A stretch of DNA of 50,792 nucleotides, from contig CANRFN010000029.1 of assembly GCA_947629915.1 (NCBI GenBank), positions 1 to 50,792 of the forward strand. The letters run 5' to 3'. The position numbers and the translations under genes are program-made. The stretch comes from an uncultured Oscillospiraceae bacterium. GTDB taxonomy: Bacteria; Bacillota; Clostridia; Oscillospirales; Oscillospiraceae. The notes below the pieces were generated by a model. It was not told the DNA's origin, did no database searches, and saw only the letters and a program-made list of their open reading frames with translations. The number at the start of each line of letters is the position of its first letter. Position 1 is the stretch's first letter. Shown here piece by piece: positions 1-8,333 of the stretch.

Positions 1-50
1 GCCATATTGGAGGGGCAATTTTGAGAACTTTTTTCAAAAAACCATCTCCT

Positions 51-1322
51 CTATGCAGACGAGCCAGGTTGCCGGAAAGTACCGCCTTGCAGAATGATTC
101 CGGATGGCAATGTCTCCGGAGACACATTCTCACCTTCGATACCGGTGGTCTCCTGAGACACGGTGAGCTGTCCGCTTTGGATCACTGCGCTGCCCTGCAC
201 TTGAAGGCCATAAGGGGTGTACAAGTTGCTCGCCGCAGAGACGGATCCGCCATCGATCTGGAGCGTCACGCCCTCCCCAACGCGCAAGGCCGCATCCGTG
301 GGCCCCATTGCGCTGATTTTGTAGTCCGAATGTGCGGCTTCTGCAATCTCTACAAGCGCATTCCCCGCTTTCAGTGGCGTGCCTGAGGCATGGAGCTCGC
401 CCTTAACGGTCACTATACTGCTGTCTGTAGCAATGTGACTCCGAAATGCGACTGAGGTTGTGGTAAGAGAGCTGCTCTCATCGATTGTCACATTGCCGTC
501 AATAATGGAGGCACGCTGGCCGTTAATTGTCATGGTTGCGTTGTTGACAAAGGCGATGTTGCCAAAGACAACCTGTGCAATCCAGGCCGTCTCAAAGTTC
601 AGGATTCCTTCATTATCATATTCATGATAAAGGTGCAATTCAGCCTGCTGGAACTGATCTTCGATGGTAATGTTGACTTTGTCAAAGCAGAGTTTGCTGC
701 TTGGGCCAGTCGCGAGCACGGCTGTGTCCAGATCGAGGCTGTATGTGTCCTGTACAATAAATGTCGGACGGGCTTCCATCATCTGGTCAGTGCTATCAAA
801 AATGTTTGGATCACCAGTGAATTCTTTCGTGATAGAAAGGCTGCCTCCGCCAGAGAACGTGACATTGTTGCACCTGATGATCTCCAATTGACATGGATAT
901 TTGGAATCGGCATCCATCGAACTTTTGATTGTGTTCTCCCCCAGCACCTGAACCACGACAGGGATATCCCCGAAGTCTTTGAGCACCAGACTGGAGAGAT
1001 TCGCGCCGTTCAGCGTCAGGGTATGGGTATCGGCTGCATAGGTCACGCCACCAGGAAGAGCAGAAGACCAGCTGTTGTTCTTCCATTCTGCTGAACCAGT
1101 TTCCCATGCCAGTGTGATTCTGGGGTCGCTGTCGATCCCTTCGTCTGTGGATATGTCGGCAGGTACCCACTCCTCCGGACTGGTGCTGTCCTGCGTTGCA
1201 TACACTTCCTCTGCAGCCGGCTCGGTGCCGATTGCCGCAGGTGCCTCTGCGGCAACCACATTGGGCACCATGCCGAAGAGCATGGCCGCGCAGAGAAGCA
1301 AGGTCAAAACACGTTTTCTCAC
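51..1322 (-). CDS. Secreted surface protein with beta-helix-like repeats
   Basis: A protein of about 423 residues. The open frame extends upstream to 1478, but I choose the GTG at 1322 because GGAGGG lies just before it and the next residues form a signal peptide (KR, then VLTLLLCAAMLFGMV, ending near VVAAEA). The mature part is rich in short beta-strand repeats such as LTLNGANLSSL, VTFSGGGSLSI and ATMTINGQ. This resembles the right-handed beta-helix or carbohydrate-binding-like surface proteins of Clostridia. No catalytic motif or sortase signal is visible. The frame stops at a TAG at 51-53, shortly after a repeat, so C-terminal anchoring domains may be missing; that would fit truncation, but it may simply be a short family member. 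Function unknown; exported and probably cell-surface by inference. Confidence 0.65.
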   Translation of the reverse strand: MRKRVLTLLLCAAMLFGMVPNVVAAEAPAAIGTEPAAEEVYATQDSTSPEEWVPADISTDEGIDSDPRITLAWETGSAEWKNNSWSSALPGGVTYAADTHTLTLNGANLSSLVLKDFGDIPVVVQVLGENTIKSSMDADSKYPCQLEIIRCNNVTFSGGGSLSITKEFTGDPNIFDSTDQMMEARPTFIVQDTYSLDLDTAVLATGPSSKLCFDKVNITIEDQFQQAELHLYHEYDNEGILNFETAWIAQVVFGNIAFVNNATMTINGQRASIIDGNVTIDESSSLTTTSVAFRSHIATDSSIVTVKGELHASGTPLKAGNALVEIAEAAHSDYKISAMGPTDAALRVGEGVTLQIDGGSVSAASNLYTPYGLQVQGSAVIQSGQLTVSQETTGIEGENVSPETLPSGIILQGGTFRQPGSSA

Positions 1323-1645
1323 AATATGATCCCTCCGTTGTACGTACTCCCCTTCGGGAGCCTTTCTATGCCAATCCCCTAGACCGTGGGGAATTGCAAC
1401 GAACCAGTGATCGGTGCCCTCCATGTCTTTCTCCAACTGGAAATCGCGCGACTGGTTGGATACCGGTTGAGAGAGCAAGACTTTTATACAGCGCAGCCGC
1501 CTGAAATGCCCCCTATCCAGGCATCGCCAGCAAGCAATTCTTGCCAGATTCTTTCATTTTCCGTTGCTGCATGCCCATTTCAGAAAGCAATTGCCCGATT
1601 TCCGAGCAGACGCAAAAGCTGTGCACCGTCTTTCCCGGCCTCTCC

Positions 1646-1675
1646 CCTGACAAAAACCTATACTTTTTTGCCAGG
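1646..1675. promoter_or_regulatory. Imperfect 30-bp palindrome, operator-like (copy 1)
   Basis: Begins CCTGACAAAAACC and ends TTTTTTGCCAGG around a TATA centre. It has the same outer arms and length as the perfect palindrome at 1805-1834. A regulator site is inferred; it lies 75 bp upstream of the -35 box at 1751. Confidence 0.55.
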
Positions 1676-1750
1676 CCCCTCAGCTGGTATTTCTGGTTTT
1701 TTCTTACATTTCTTCATTTCAAAAAACTGGGCCAATTTGCCCAAATCCCC

Positions 1751-1779
1751 TTGACGGGCTCACTTTCCAGTGCTATTCT
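1751..1779 (+). promoter_or_regulatory. Sigma-A-type promoter between two palindromes
   Basis: TTGACG at 1751-1756, a 17-bp spacer and TATTCT at 1774-1779. It points toward the PTS IIC gene, whose ATG is about 350 bp downstream, so the transcript would have a long leader. Confidence 0.55.
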
Positions 1780-1804
1780 TACAGTCGGTCGGAAGACAGG
1801 CCCG

Positions 1805-1834
1805 CCTGACAAAAATGTATACATTTTTGTCAGG
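1805..1834. promoter_or_regulatory. Perfect 30-bp palindrome, operator-like (copy 2)
   Basis: CCTGACAAAAATGTA followed at once by its exact reverse complement, with centre TGTATACA. It starts 25 bp after the -10 box at 1774-1779, a typical roadblock-operator position. It is too AT-rich at the core for a good terminator, although TCTCTTTTT follows. Confidence 0.6.
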
Positions 1835-2137
1835 TCTCTTTTTGCCCATCGCTCCTGCCCGCAGCGCTGTCTCAGCGCTGCGGTGCCCCAGCCGGCGCCA
1901 AACTGCAAGCAAGATCCCGCAACAGAGCGCCAAAAGTCTCAAATTCAGGCCGTTTCATGGCTGATCGGTACAGGAAACCCCCTGCTCTCCGGTTGACTTT
2001 GGTACTTTTCTCCGTTGTCTCCCGCCCTAAAAAGTGTTATAAATAGCAGCTTAAGGGGAGTCCTTCCCCTGCGGGCCCTGTCTCTCCCCTGCACCGGCAG
2101 ACAGCCGCCCGATCTTATCTGAAATGTGTGATCTACC

Positions 2138-3202
2138 ATGAACAACTTCCTAGCATTTCTGAAGCGGAAGAACATCGAGTTCTCCCTGAAGCGGTATGGC
2201 GTGGACGCGCTGGGCGCCATGGCACAGGGTCTCTTCTGCTCTCTGCTCATCGGCACCATCATCAAGACCCTGGGCCAGCAGCTGAACATCGAGGCCCTGG
2301 TAAACATCGGCCAGTACGCCTCGGACATGAGCGGCCCCGCCATGGCTTGCGCCATCGGCTGGGCCCTGAAGGCGGATCCCATGGTGCTCTTCTCCCTCAC
2401 CGCTGTGGGCTGGGCCGCCAACGCCCTGGGCGGCGCTGGCGGACCGCTGTCTGTGCTCTTCGTGGCCATCGTGGCGGCGGAGTGCGGCAAGGCGGTGTCC
2501 AAGGAGACCAAGGTGGACATCCTGGTGACACCCGCTGTCACGGTATTTGTGGGCGCCGGCCTCGCCATGCTGATCGCCCCGCCCATCGGGAATCTGGCCA
2601 GCGCCTTCGGACAGCTCATCAAGGACGCCACGGTGCTGCAGCCCTTCTGGATGGGCATTGCGGTATCGGTTCTCGTGGGTGTGGCCCTCACCCTCCCCAT
2701 CTCTTCGGCTGCCATATGTGCCGCCTTTAGCCTCACCGGCCTCGCCGGCGGCGCCGCCGTGGCCGGCTGCTGTGCCCAGATGGTGGGCTTTGCGGTGATG
2801 AGCTTTAAGGAGAACCGCTGGGGCGGTCTGGTGTCCCAGGGCATTGGCACCTCCATGCTGCAGATGCCCAACATCGTAAAGAACCCTCTCATCTGGATTC
2901 CCCCCACCCTCACCGCGGCCATCACCGGGCCCATCGCCACCTGCATCTTCCACCTGGAGATGAACGCCCCCTCCGGCGGTCTGTCCTCCGGCATGGGCAC
3001 CTGCGGCCTCGTGGGCCAGATCGGCGTCTGGAGCGGCTGGATGAACGATGTGGCAAACGGCACGAAAGCAGCGGTAACCCCCATGGACTGGGTGGGGCTG
3101 ATTCTGATCTCCTTTGTCCTCCCCGCCATCCTGGCCCCGCTCTTCTGTGAGACTCTCCGGAAGATCGGCTGGATCAAGGACGGGGACCTCACCCTGGCCT
3201 GA
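2138..3202 (+). CDS. PTS sugar transporter subunit IIC-like membrane protein
   Basis: A 354-residue polytopic membrane protein that matches the PTS EIIC family of the PF13303 type: N-terminal FLKRKNIEFSLKRYGVDALGAMA, then about eight to ten hydrophobic helices rich in Gly and Ala. EIIC proteins form the sugar channel of phosphotransferase systems in the cytoplasmic membrane. No IIA or IIB gene is adjacent, so the substrate and even PTS coupling are uncertain. The ATG at 2138 has no strong ribosome site. The gene is probably expressed from the promoter at 1751-1779 and possibly controlled by the paired palindromes. The terminator at 3265-3297 separates it from the convergent deacetylase. Confidence 0.8.
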   Translation: MNNFLAFLKRKNIEFSLKRYGVDALGAMAQGLFCSLLIGTIIKTLGQQLNIEALVNIGQYASDMSGPAMACAIGWALKADPMVLFSLTAVGWAANALGGAGGPLSVLFVAIVAAECGKAVSKETKVDILVTPAVTVFVGAGLAMLIAPPIGNLASAFGQLIKDATVLQPFWMGIAVSVLVGVALTLPISSAAICAAFSLTGLAGGAAVAGCCAQMVGFAVMSFKENRWGGLVSQGIGTSMLQMPNIVKNPLIWIPPTLTAAITGPIATCIFHLEMNAPSGGLSSGMGTCGLVGQIGVWSGWMNDVANGTKAAVTPMDWVGLILISFVLPAILAPLFCETLRKIGWIKDGDLTLA

Positions 3203-3264
3203 GCCCAAACCACGGGCAACCCCTAAGACAGGCAGACAGATAAAGACAACCACCCCCGAAAACA

Positions 3265-3297
3265 CTAACACCCCCTGCGGCCCGCAGGGGGTGTTAG
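3265..3297. terminator. Bidirectional hairpin between convergent genes
   Basis: A 15-bp perfect stem (CTAACACCCCCTGCG and its complement) with a 3-nt loop. There is no long T run on the plus side; on the minus side TGTTTTC follows. Its position between two converging genes supports terminator function. Confidence 0.7.
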
Positions 3298-3347
3298 TCC
3301 ATATGGCGCATCGAGGATGGCAGTACACGGAGCTGGCCGTACAAGCC

Positions 3348-4100
3348 CTATGCATTCCCCGGCGGAAGGCACCGGTAGATGGTCCCATCCTCCGGCTTGA
3401 TCCCTCGTAAGGCAAACAATTCCTCCACCGTTACAAACCAAAAGCCCTGCTCCCTCAGCCGGTCTACCGTCTCCAATGCCGCGTCCACGGAGCTGTCGTA
3501 GATGTCGTGAAGGAGGAGGATGTCCCCATCCCGGGCCCGGGACACAAGGTGCTCTGCCTGGCGGGCGGAGTCCCTGTCAGACCAATCCTGGGGATCCACA
3601 GACCACAGGATGATGGGGGCACCGGCCCACTGCTGCACCGAGGGGTTCACCATGCCGTAGGGCGGGCGGAGCATGAAGTGCCGCTCCCCCAAAATATCCA
3701 TGAGGGTGGTCCTGAGGCTGTCCACCTCCTCGTAGAAGCCCTCCGCCGTGAGGCCGGTGAGTTTCGCGTGGTGGGCGGTGTGCAGACCGATCTGATGTCC
3801 CTCGGCGTCCATCCGGCGAATAATGTCCTCCCGTCCCTCCACCTGTACCCCCAGCACAAAGAAGGTGGCGTGGACACCCCGTTGCGCGAGGCCGTCCAAA
3901 AGGCGCACCGTGGTCTCTGTTCTGGGTCCATCGTCAAAGGTGAGGGCCACAAAGGGCCCCTGGGGCACAGAGCCAGACACCGGGGCGCTGTCCCTCTGCC
4001 GCCGCACCGCCTGATAGGGCAATACCGTACCCATGAATAAGGTGCCCAGCAGCACAGCCGCCAGTACCACCGCCGCGATCTTCTCCCCCGTTCGGTCCAT
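3348..4100 (-). CDS. Polysaccharide deacetylase family protein (membrane-anchored)
   Basis: 250 residues from the ATG at 4100, chosen because AGGAAGG lies 6-7 nt upstream; the longer frame has no such site. Residues 7-29 form one hydrophobic helix, an N-terminal anchor or uncleaved signal. The NodB-type carbohydrate esterase-4 motifs are all visible: TFDDGP (54-59, metal Asp), HTAHH (107-111, metal His pair), RPPYG (145-149), DPQDW and LLLHD. The family removes N-acetyl groups from peptidoglycan or other polysaccharides outside the membrane. It is monocistronic and divergent from the Lrp operon. Substrate unknown. Confidence 0.88.
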   Translation of the reverse strand: MDRTGEKIAAVVLAAVLLGTLFMGTVLPYQAVRRQRDSAPVSGSVPQGPFVALTFDDGPRTETTVRLLDGLAQRGVHATFFVLGVQVEGREDIIRRMDAEGHQIGLHTAHHAKLTGLTAEGFYEEVDSLRTTLMDILGERHFMLRPPYGMVNPSVQQWAGAPIILWSVDPQDWSDRDSARQAEHLVSRARDGDILLLHDIYDSSVDAALETVDRLREQGFWFVTVEELFALRGIKPEDGTIYRCLPPGNA

Positions 4101-4185
4101 CGATATCCTTCCTCTCCCGCATTTCCCATAGGTTGCCCCGGGACCGCGGTTTCTATGATAGTACTGCAGGAAGACAGACTCTGCC

Positions 4186-4218
4186 GCCCAAAAGGGCCAT
4201 CCCATGGCCCTTTTGGGC
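4186..4218. promoter_or_regulatory. Strong inverted repeat in the divergent promoter region
   Basis: 15-bp perfect arms (GCCCAAAAGGGCCAT and its complement) around CCC. It lies between two divergent genes, so there is no obvious upstream transcript to terminate. It may be a shared operator, or an attenuator-like hairpin in the deacetylase leader. Confidence 0.45.
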
Positions 4219-4271
4219 GTTCTATCCCACGGTTTTTTGCAGGAGGTGCCCGCTTTTTTCTGCATATGGGA

Positions 4272-4300
4272 TTGCACTTTTTCCAAAACCCGTTTATACT
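4272..4300 (+). promoter_or_regulatory. Sigma-A promoter of the Lrp-aminotransferase operon
   Basis: TTGCAC at 4272-4277, 17-bp spacer, TATACT at 4295-4300. The predicted start is near 4307, about 45 nt before the Lrp gene, whose ribosome site AGGAGG starts at 4338. Confidence 0.75.
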
Positions 4301-4352
4301 CTACAACATCTCTGCCCCTCGCCTTAGGAAGGGGCACAGGAGGCACTTATTC

Positions 4353-4832
4353 ATGAAGCATCTGTTGGAACTATTGGAGAATGACGCCACCCTCACCACC
4401 CCGCAGCTGGCCGCCCTGGCCGGCATGACGGAGGAGGAGACGAAGGCCGCCATCGCCCAATATGAAAAAGATCGGATTATTCTGGGCTACAAGGCCATCA
4501 TAGACTGGGACCGCACCCAGCGGGAAGCGGTTACCGCCCTGATCGAGGTAAAGGTAACGCCGCAGCGGGGCAACGGCTTTGATCGGGTGGCCCAGCGGAT
4601 CTATCAATATGACGAGGTGGAGTCCGTCTATCTCATGAGCGGCGCCTTCGACCTCACGGTGATCATCTCCGGCCGTACCCTGAAGGAAGTGGCCACCTTT
4701 GTGAGCCAGAAGCTCTCCACCCTCGAGGATGTAACCGCCACCGCCACCCACTTCATCCTCAAGAAGTACAAAGAGAAGCACCTGATCTTCCCCATCCAGG
4801 ACGCCCAGGAAGAAAGGTTTGTTCTGGAATGA
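4353..4832 (+). CDS. Lrp/AsnC-family transcriptional regulator
   Basis: 159 residues from the ATG at 4353, preceded by AGGAGG with 9 nt spacing. Residues 1-50 form the winged helix-turn-helix (LENDATLTTPQLAALAGMTEEETKAAI). Residues about 60-140 are the alpha/beta RAM or AsnC effector domain, with the typical VYLMSGAFDLTVII core. Lrp proteins sense amino acids and often control the adjacent amino-acid gene. Here the stop overlaps the aminotransferase start by 4 nt (ATGA), so the two are translationally coupled, and autoregulation from the promoter at 4272-4300 is likely. The acidic, charged C-terminal tail is slightly longer than usual. Confidence 0.88.
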   Translation: MKHLLELLENDATLTTPQLAALAGMTEEETKAAIAQYEKDRIILGYKAIIDWDRTQREAVTALIEVKVTPQRGNGFDRVAQRIYQYDEVESVYLMSGAFDLTVIISGRTLKEVATFVSQKLSTLEDVTATATHFILKKYKEKHLIFPIQDAQEERFVLE

Positions 4833-5992
4833 ATTACGAAGCGATTCTCAACCACAATGTGAAGGCCATCCCGCCCTCGGGGATCCGCAAGTATTTCGAC
4901 CTCCTCCAGGGCATGGAGGGCGGCATCTCCCTGGGCATCGGCGAGCCGGACTTCCAGACCCCCTGGCACATTCGGGACGCCGGCATCTACTCCCTGGAGA
5001 AGGGCTTCACGAAATACACCCCCAACGCCGGCCTGTCTGATCTCCGCAAGGCCATCTCCACCTATCTGCATCGGAGATTCCACCTGGACTACGCCCCCAT
5101 CGGCCAGGTGCTGGTGACGGTGGGCGGCAGTGAGGGCCTGGACCTCACCTTCCGCTGCGTCCTGGAGCCCGGCGATGAGGTGATCATCCCCACCCCGTCT
5201 TTCGTCTGCTACGGCCCCCTCGTGTCCATGTGCCACGGCGTCCCCGTCTACGTGGAGACCCGGGCGGAGAACGAGTTCCGCCTCACCGCCGAGGAATTGA
5301 AAGCCGCTATCACCCCCAAGACCAAAGCCTTAGTGCTGCCCTATCCCAACAACCCCACCGGCGGCATCATGGGGAGAGCGGACCTGGAGGCCCTGGCCGA
5401 AGTCCTGAAAGGCACGGACATCCTGGTGATCTCCGATGAGATCTACGCCGAGCTCACCTACGGAGAGCGCCATGTGTCCATGGCCAATCTCCCGGAGATG
5501 AAAGACCGCACCGTGGTGATCAACGGCTTCTCCAAGGCCTATTCCATGACGGGCTGGCGGCTGGGCTACGTCTGCGGCCCGAAGGAGCTCATCGGCGCCA
5601 TGACGAAGCTCCACCAGTATGGCATCATGTCCGCCCCCACCACCAGCCAGTATGCGGCCATTGAGGCTTTGAACGCCGGGGATCCGGACATCGAGGCCAT
5701 GCGGGACGAGTACGATGGCCGCCGCAGATTCCTGGTGGACGGCTTTCGGAATCTTGGCCTCAGCTGCTTTGAGCCCCGGGGCGCCTTCTACACCTTCCCC
5801 TGCATCCGGTCCACCGGCCTCTCCTCCGTGGAGTTCTGTGATCGCTTCCTGGCCCAGGAGAAGGTGGCCGTGATCCCCGGTTCCGCCTTCGGCCCCGGCG
5901 GCGAGGGCTTTGTCCGGGCCTGCTATGCCGCGTCCATCAAGGACCTCACCGAGGCATTGAAGCGGTTAGAGCGCTTCCTGGCCTCTCTCTGA
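4829..5992 (+). CDS. PLP-dependent aminotransferase, class I/II
   Basis: 387 residues, the full length of fold-type I aminotransferases. Visible PLP motifs are YPNNPTGG (172-179, with the pyridine-binding Asn), SDEIYAELTY (202-211, Asp and Tyr) and SKAYSMTGWRLGY (235-247, Schiff-base Lys 236). The C-terminal Arg for the substrate carboxylate is in the expected region (FVRACYA). It transfers amino groups between an amino acid and a 2-oxo acid; the closest annotated relatives are aspartate or aromatic aminotransferases, but specificity cannot be read from sequence. It lies directly downstream of the Lrp regulator and upstream of thrH and DUF1015, which suggests a role in Ser/Thr/Asp-family metabolism. 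Confidence 0.88.
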   Translation: MNYEAILNHNVKAIPPSGIRKYFDLLQGMEGGISLGIGEPDFQTPWHIRDAGIYSLEKGFTKYTPNAGLSDLRKAISTYLHRRFHLDYAPIGQVLVTVGGSEGLDLTFRCVLEPGDEVIIPTPSFVCYGPLVSMCHGVPVYVETRAENEFRLTAEELKAAITPKTKALVLPYPNNPTGGIMGRADLEALAEVLKGTDILVISDEIYAELTYGERHVSMANLPEMKDRTVVINGFSKAYSMTGWRLGYVCGPKELIGAMTKLHQYGIMSAPTTSQYAAIEALNAGDPDIEAMRDEYDGRRRFLVDGFRNLGLSCFEPRGAFYTFPCIRSTGLSSVEFCDRFLAQEKVAVIPGSAFGPGGEGFVRACYAASIKDLTEALKRLERFLASL

Positions 5993-6062
5993 TACAACAA
6001 CCCTGCTCAATCACAGCAGTACACTGCACGACTCGCACCCCTAGAAAGGAATACTTTGCCCT

Positions 6063-6662
6063 ATGAATATCGTATGTCTTGACATGGAAGGGGTCCTCAC
6101 CCCTGAGATCTGGATCGCCTTCTCCGAGGCCAGCGGCATCCCCGCCCTGCGCCGCACCACCCGGGATGAGCCCGATTACGACAAGCTGATGCACTTCCGC
6201 CTGGACATTATCAAGGAGCACCACCTGGGCCTGAAGGAGATCCAGCAGGTGATCGCCACCATCGATCCCATGCCCGGCGCCCGGGAGTTCTTAGACGAGC
6301 TCCGGGAGATCACCCAGGTGCTGGTCCTCTCCGATACCTTCGAGCAGTTCGCCGCCCCTCTCGTAAAGAAGCTGGGACAGCCCTCCATCTTCTGCAACAG
6401 CCTGGAGGTGGCCCCGGACGGCGCCATCACCGGGTACAAGATGCGCTGCCCCCACTCCAAGCTCTCCACCGTGAAGGCCCTGCAGTCTGTGGGCATGGAG
6501 ACCATCGCCGCAGGGGACTCCTTCAACGACCTGGAGATGATCCGGGCCAGCAAGGCCGGCTTCCTGTTCCGGGCCCCGGACTCCATCCAGGCCTCCAACG
6601 CAGACGTCCCCGCCTACGACACCTTCGAAGACCTGTTGAAGGCCATCCAGGAGAGCCTGTAA
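6063..6662 (+). CDS. thrH: Bifunctional phosphoserine phosphatase / homoserine phosphotransferase ThrH
   Basis: 199 residues, the usual ThrH length. It is a HAD-superfamily enzyme: motif I DMEGVLTPEIW (nucleophile Asp 7, acid Glu 9 in the ThrH-typical DMEG form), motif II LVLSDTFEQF, a Lys in the HSKLSTVKAL region and motif IV AAGDSFNDLEMI. ThrH hydrolyses phosphoserine to serine and can transfer the phosphate to homoserine (known for the Pseudomonas enzyme). AGAAAGGA precedes the ATG by about 13 nt. It sits 70 bp after the aminotransferase and 98 bp before DUF1015 with no terminator, so it is probably in the same operon. Confidence 0.88.
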   Translation: MNIVCLDMEGVLTPEIWIAFSEASGIPALRRTTRDEPDYDKLMHFRLDIIKEHHLGLKEIQQVIATIDPMPGAREFLDELREITQVLVLSDTFEQFAAPLVKKLGQPSIFCNSLEVAPDGAITGYKMRCPHSKLSTVKALQSVGMETIAAGDSFNDLEMIRASKAGFLFRAPDSIQASNADVPAYDTFEDLLKAIQESL

Positions 6663-6760
6663 GGCGGAAAAGCACACACACAACAAGCGGAACGACCTGA
6701 AAACCCGTCTCCCAGCACTACCCGCCCGGAAGGGCGATATCCGAAGGAGGTAACTGCACC

Positions 6761-8029
6761 ATGTCTGAACCCTTTGCCAATCTGCCCTTCCGTCCCGCGG
6801 ACATCCTGCTCCCCCGCGACCTGGACCTGTCCCTCTGGAGCGTGGTGGCCTGCGACCAGTACACCTCCCAGCCGGATTACTGGGCGCGGGTAGAACAGCG
6901 GGTGGGGCGGGCGCCGTCTGCCCTGAAGCTGATCCTCCCGGAGAGCAGCCTGGACGGCCCCCATGTGGAGACCGACATCACCGAGATCAACCACACCATG
7001 TCCACCTACCTCCGGGACGGCGTGTTCACGGAGTACCCCAACGCCCTGATCTACGTGGAGCGCACCCTGGACAGCGGTGCCGTGCGGCGGGGCATCGTGG
7101 GCATGCTGGACCTGGACGCCTACGACTACGAGCCCAGTTCCGGCGCCGCCATCCGGGCCACCGAGGGCGTGGTGCTCTCCCGGGTGCCGCCCCGGGTCCA
7201 GGTGCGCAAGAATGCACCCCTGGAGCTGCCCCACGCCATGATCCTCACCGACGACCCCCAGCGCACCGTGATCGAGCCCCTCACCGCCTGCAAGGACCGC
7301 ATGCAGCCCCTCTACGACTTCCCCCTGATGGAGCGGGGCGGCCGGGTGGCGGGCTGGCTGCTAGGCCCCGAGGAGCAGGCCATGGTGGGCAAGGCACTGC
7401 AGGCCCTGGCCGATCAAGAGACCTTCGCCGAGCGCTACGATGCCCAGGACATCCCAGTGATGCTCTTTGCGGTGGGAGACGGCAACCACTCTCTCGCCAC
7501 CGCGAAGGAGTGCTATGAGCGCCAGAAGCGGCTCACCCCGGAGGACCGCTGGCCCACCCTCCCAGCCCGGTATGCCCTCTGCGAGCTGGTGAACCTCCAC
7601 GATGACTCCCTCCAGTTTGAGCCCATCCACCGGGTTGTGTTCCGCACCGATCCCGCCGCCCTGCTCCGGGCCTTCCAGGAGGCCTGCCCCGTGGGAGACG
7701 GTCCCAGCTACAGGATCACTGTAGTGACCAGAGAGGGCGAGCGCACCCTGGAGGTGGGCGCCTCGGCCCGGCTGCCGGTGGCGGTGCTGCAGAACTTCCT
7801 GGACGACTACCTCACCTCGCACCCCGGCCGCGTGGACTACATCCACGGGGCGGACGTGGCCCGGGAGTTCGGCAATCTCCCCGGCAACGTGGCCTTCCTG
7901 CTGGAGCCCATGGCCAAAGAGGGCCTCTTCCCGGCGGTGATCCACGATGGCATTCTCCCCCGGAAGACCTTCTCCATGGGTGAGGCCCACGACAAGCGCT
8001 TCTACCTGGAGGCCCGGAAGATCCGCTGA
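6761..8029 (+). CDS. DUF1015 family protein
   Basis: 422 residues, a typical length for DUF1015 (PF06245). The N-terminus (FRPADILLPRD, VVACDQYTS) and the central FAVGDGNHSLATAK motif, with conserved Asp, Asn and His, are characteristic; the C-terminal YIHG region also fits. The biochemical role is not established to my knowledge, but the family is often found beside serine-biosynthesis genes in Clostridia. The neighbouring thrH and aminotransferase agree with that. The ribosome site AAGGAGGTAAC precedes the ATG. It is the last gene of the operon, followed by the terminator at 8095. Confidence 0.85.
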   Translation: MSEPFANLPFRPADILLPRDLDLSLWSVVACDQYTSQPDYWARVEQRVGRAPSALKLILPESSLDGPHVETDITEINHTMSTYLRDGVFTEYPNALIYVERTLDSGAVRRGIVGMLDLDAYDYEPSSGAAIRATEGVVLSRVPPRVQVRKNAPLELPHAMILTDDPQRTVIEPLTACKDRMQPLYDFPLMERGGRVAGWLLGPEEQAMVGKALQALADQETFAERYDAQDIPVMLFAVGDGNHSLATAKECYERQKRLTPEDRWPTLPARYALCELVNLHDDSLQFEPIHRVVFRTDPAALLRAFQEACPVGDGPSYRITVVTREGERTLEVGASARLPVAVLQNFLDDYLTSHPGRVDYIHGADVAREFGNLPGNVAFLLEPMAKEGLFPAVIHDGILPRKTFSMGEAHDKRFYLEARKIR

Positions 8030-8094
8030 GGACCAACCCGAAACACAACTTGCTCCGCCGTACTGGGCTCTTCCCGCCGGCAGTTCCATCCCCA

Positions 8095-8126
8095 CAGCAC
8101 CGAAGGCGGGCCTTCGGTGCTGTTTT
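8095..8126 (+). terminator. Rho-independent terminator of the 4353-8029 operon
   Basis: 12-bp stem CAGCACCGAAGG / CCTTCGGTGCTG, 4-nt loop, then TTTTGCTTT. Confidence 0.85.
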
Positions 8127-8162
8127 GCTTTCCGCCGCAGATTCGTCCGTTTCGGACCAATC

Positions 8163-8191
8163 TTGCACGATGTTCATATCATGTCCATGAT
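8163..8191 (+). promoter_or_regulatory. Promoter with palindromic operator, ABC operon
   Basis: TTGCAC at 8163-8168, 17-bp spacer and CATGAT at 8186-8191 as a modest -10 box. The 14-bp palindrome ATCATG-TC-CATGAT (8178-8191) covers the -10 box, so a repressor or activator site is plausible. The 303-bp gap between genes here otherwise holds only the terminator. Confidence 0.45.
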
Positions 8192-8333
8192 TTGGGTTTA
8201 TTCTCCCCATTGCAGGGGTGTACTGGACAGAAGAACTGGAACAGATGGTACACGAAGTGCCATTTCCGCCGGATCTGCCCTCCCCCACAACCTCAGCCCA
8301 TCTCACCATTTGGAGCGCCAGGGAGGTTTCGTT

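Larger units (their letters stand above)
1323..2137. other. 815-bp intergenic region between divergent genes
   Basis: No convincing gene. On the minus strand next to the surface-protein start are small GC hairpins (CTCCC/GGGAG near 1353-1366), which suggest a structured leader. The centre holds two related 30-bp palindromes and a sigma-A-like promoter, listed separately. Open frames here are short and have no ribosome site. Confidence 0.6.

Noticed and set aside
1323..1478. Longer start for the surface protein, and a cyclic-di-GMP riboswitch in its leader
   Set aside because: The extra 52 residues precede a proper signal peptide and a good ribosome site. The leader has hairpins but I could not match the riboswitch core sequences.
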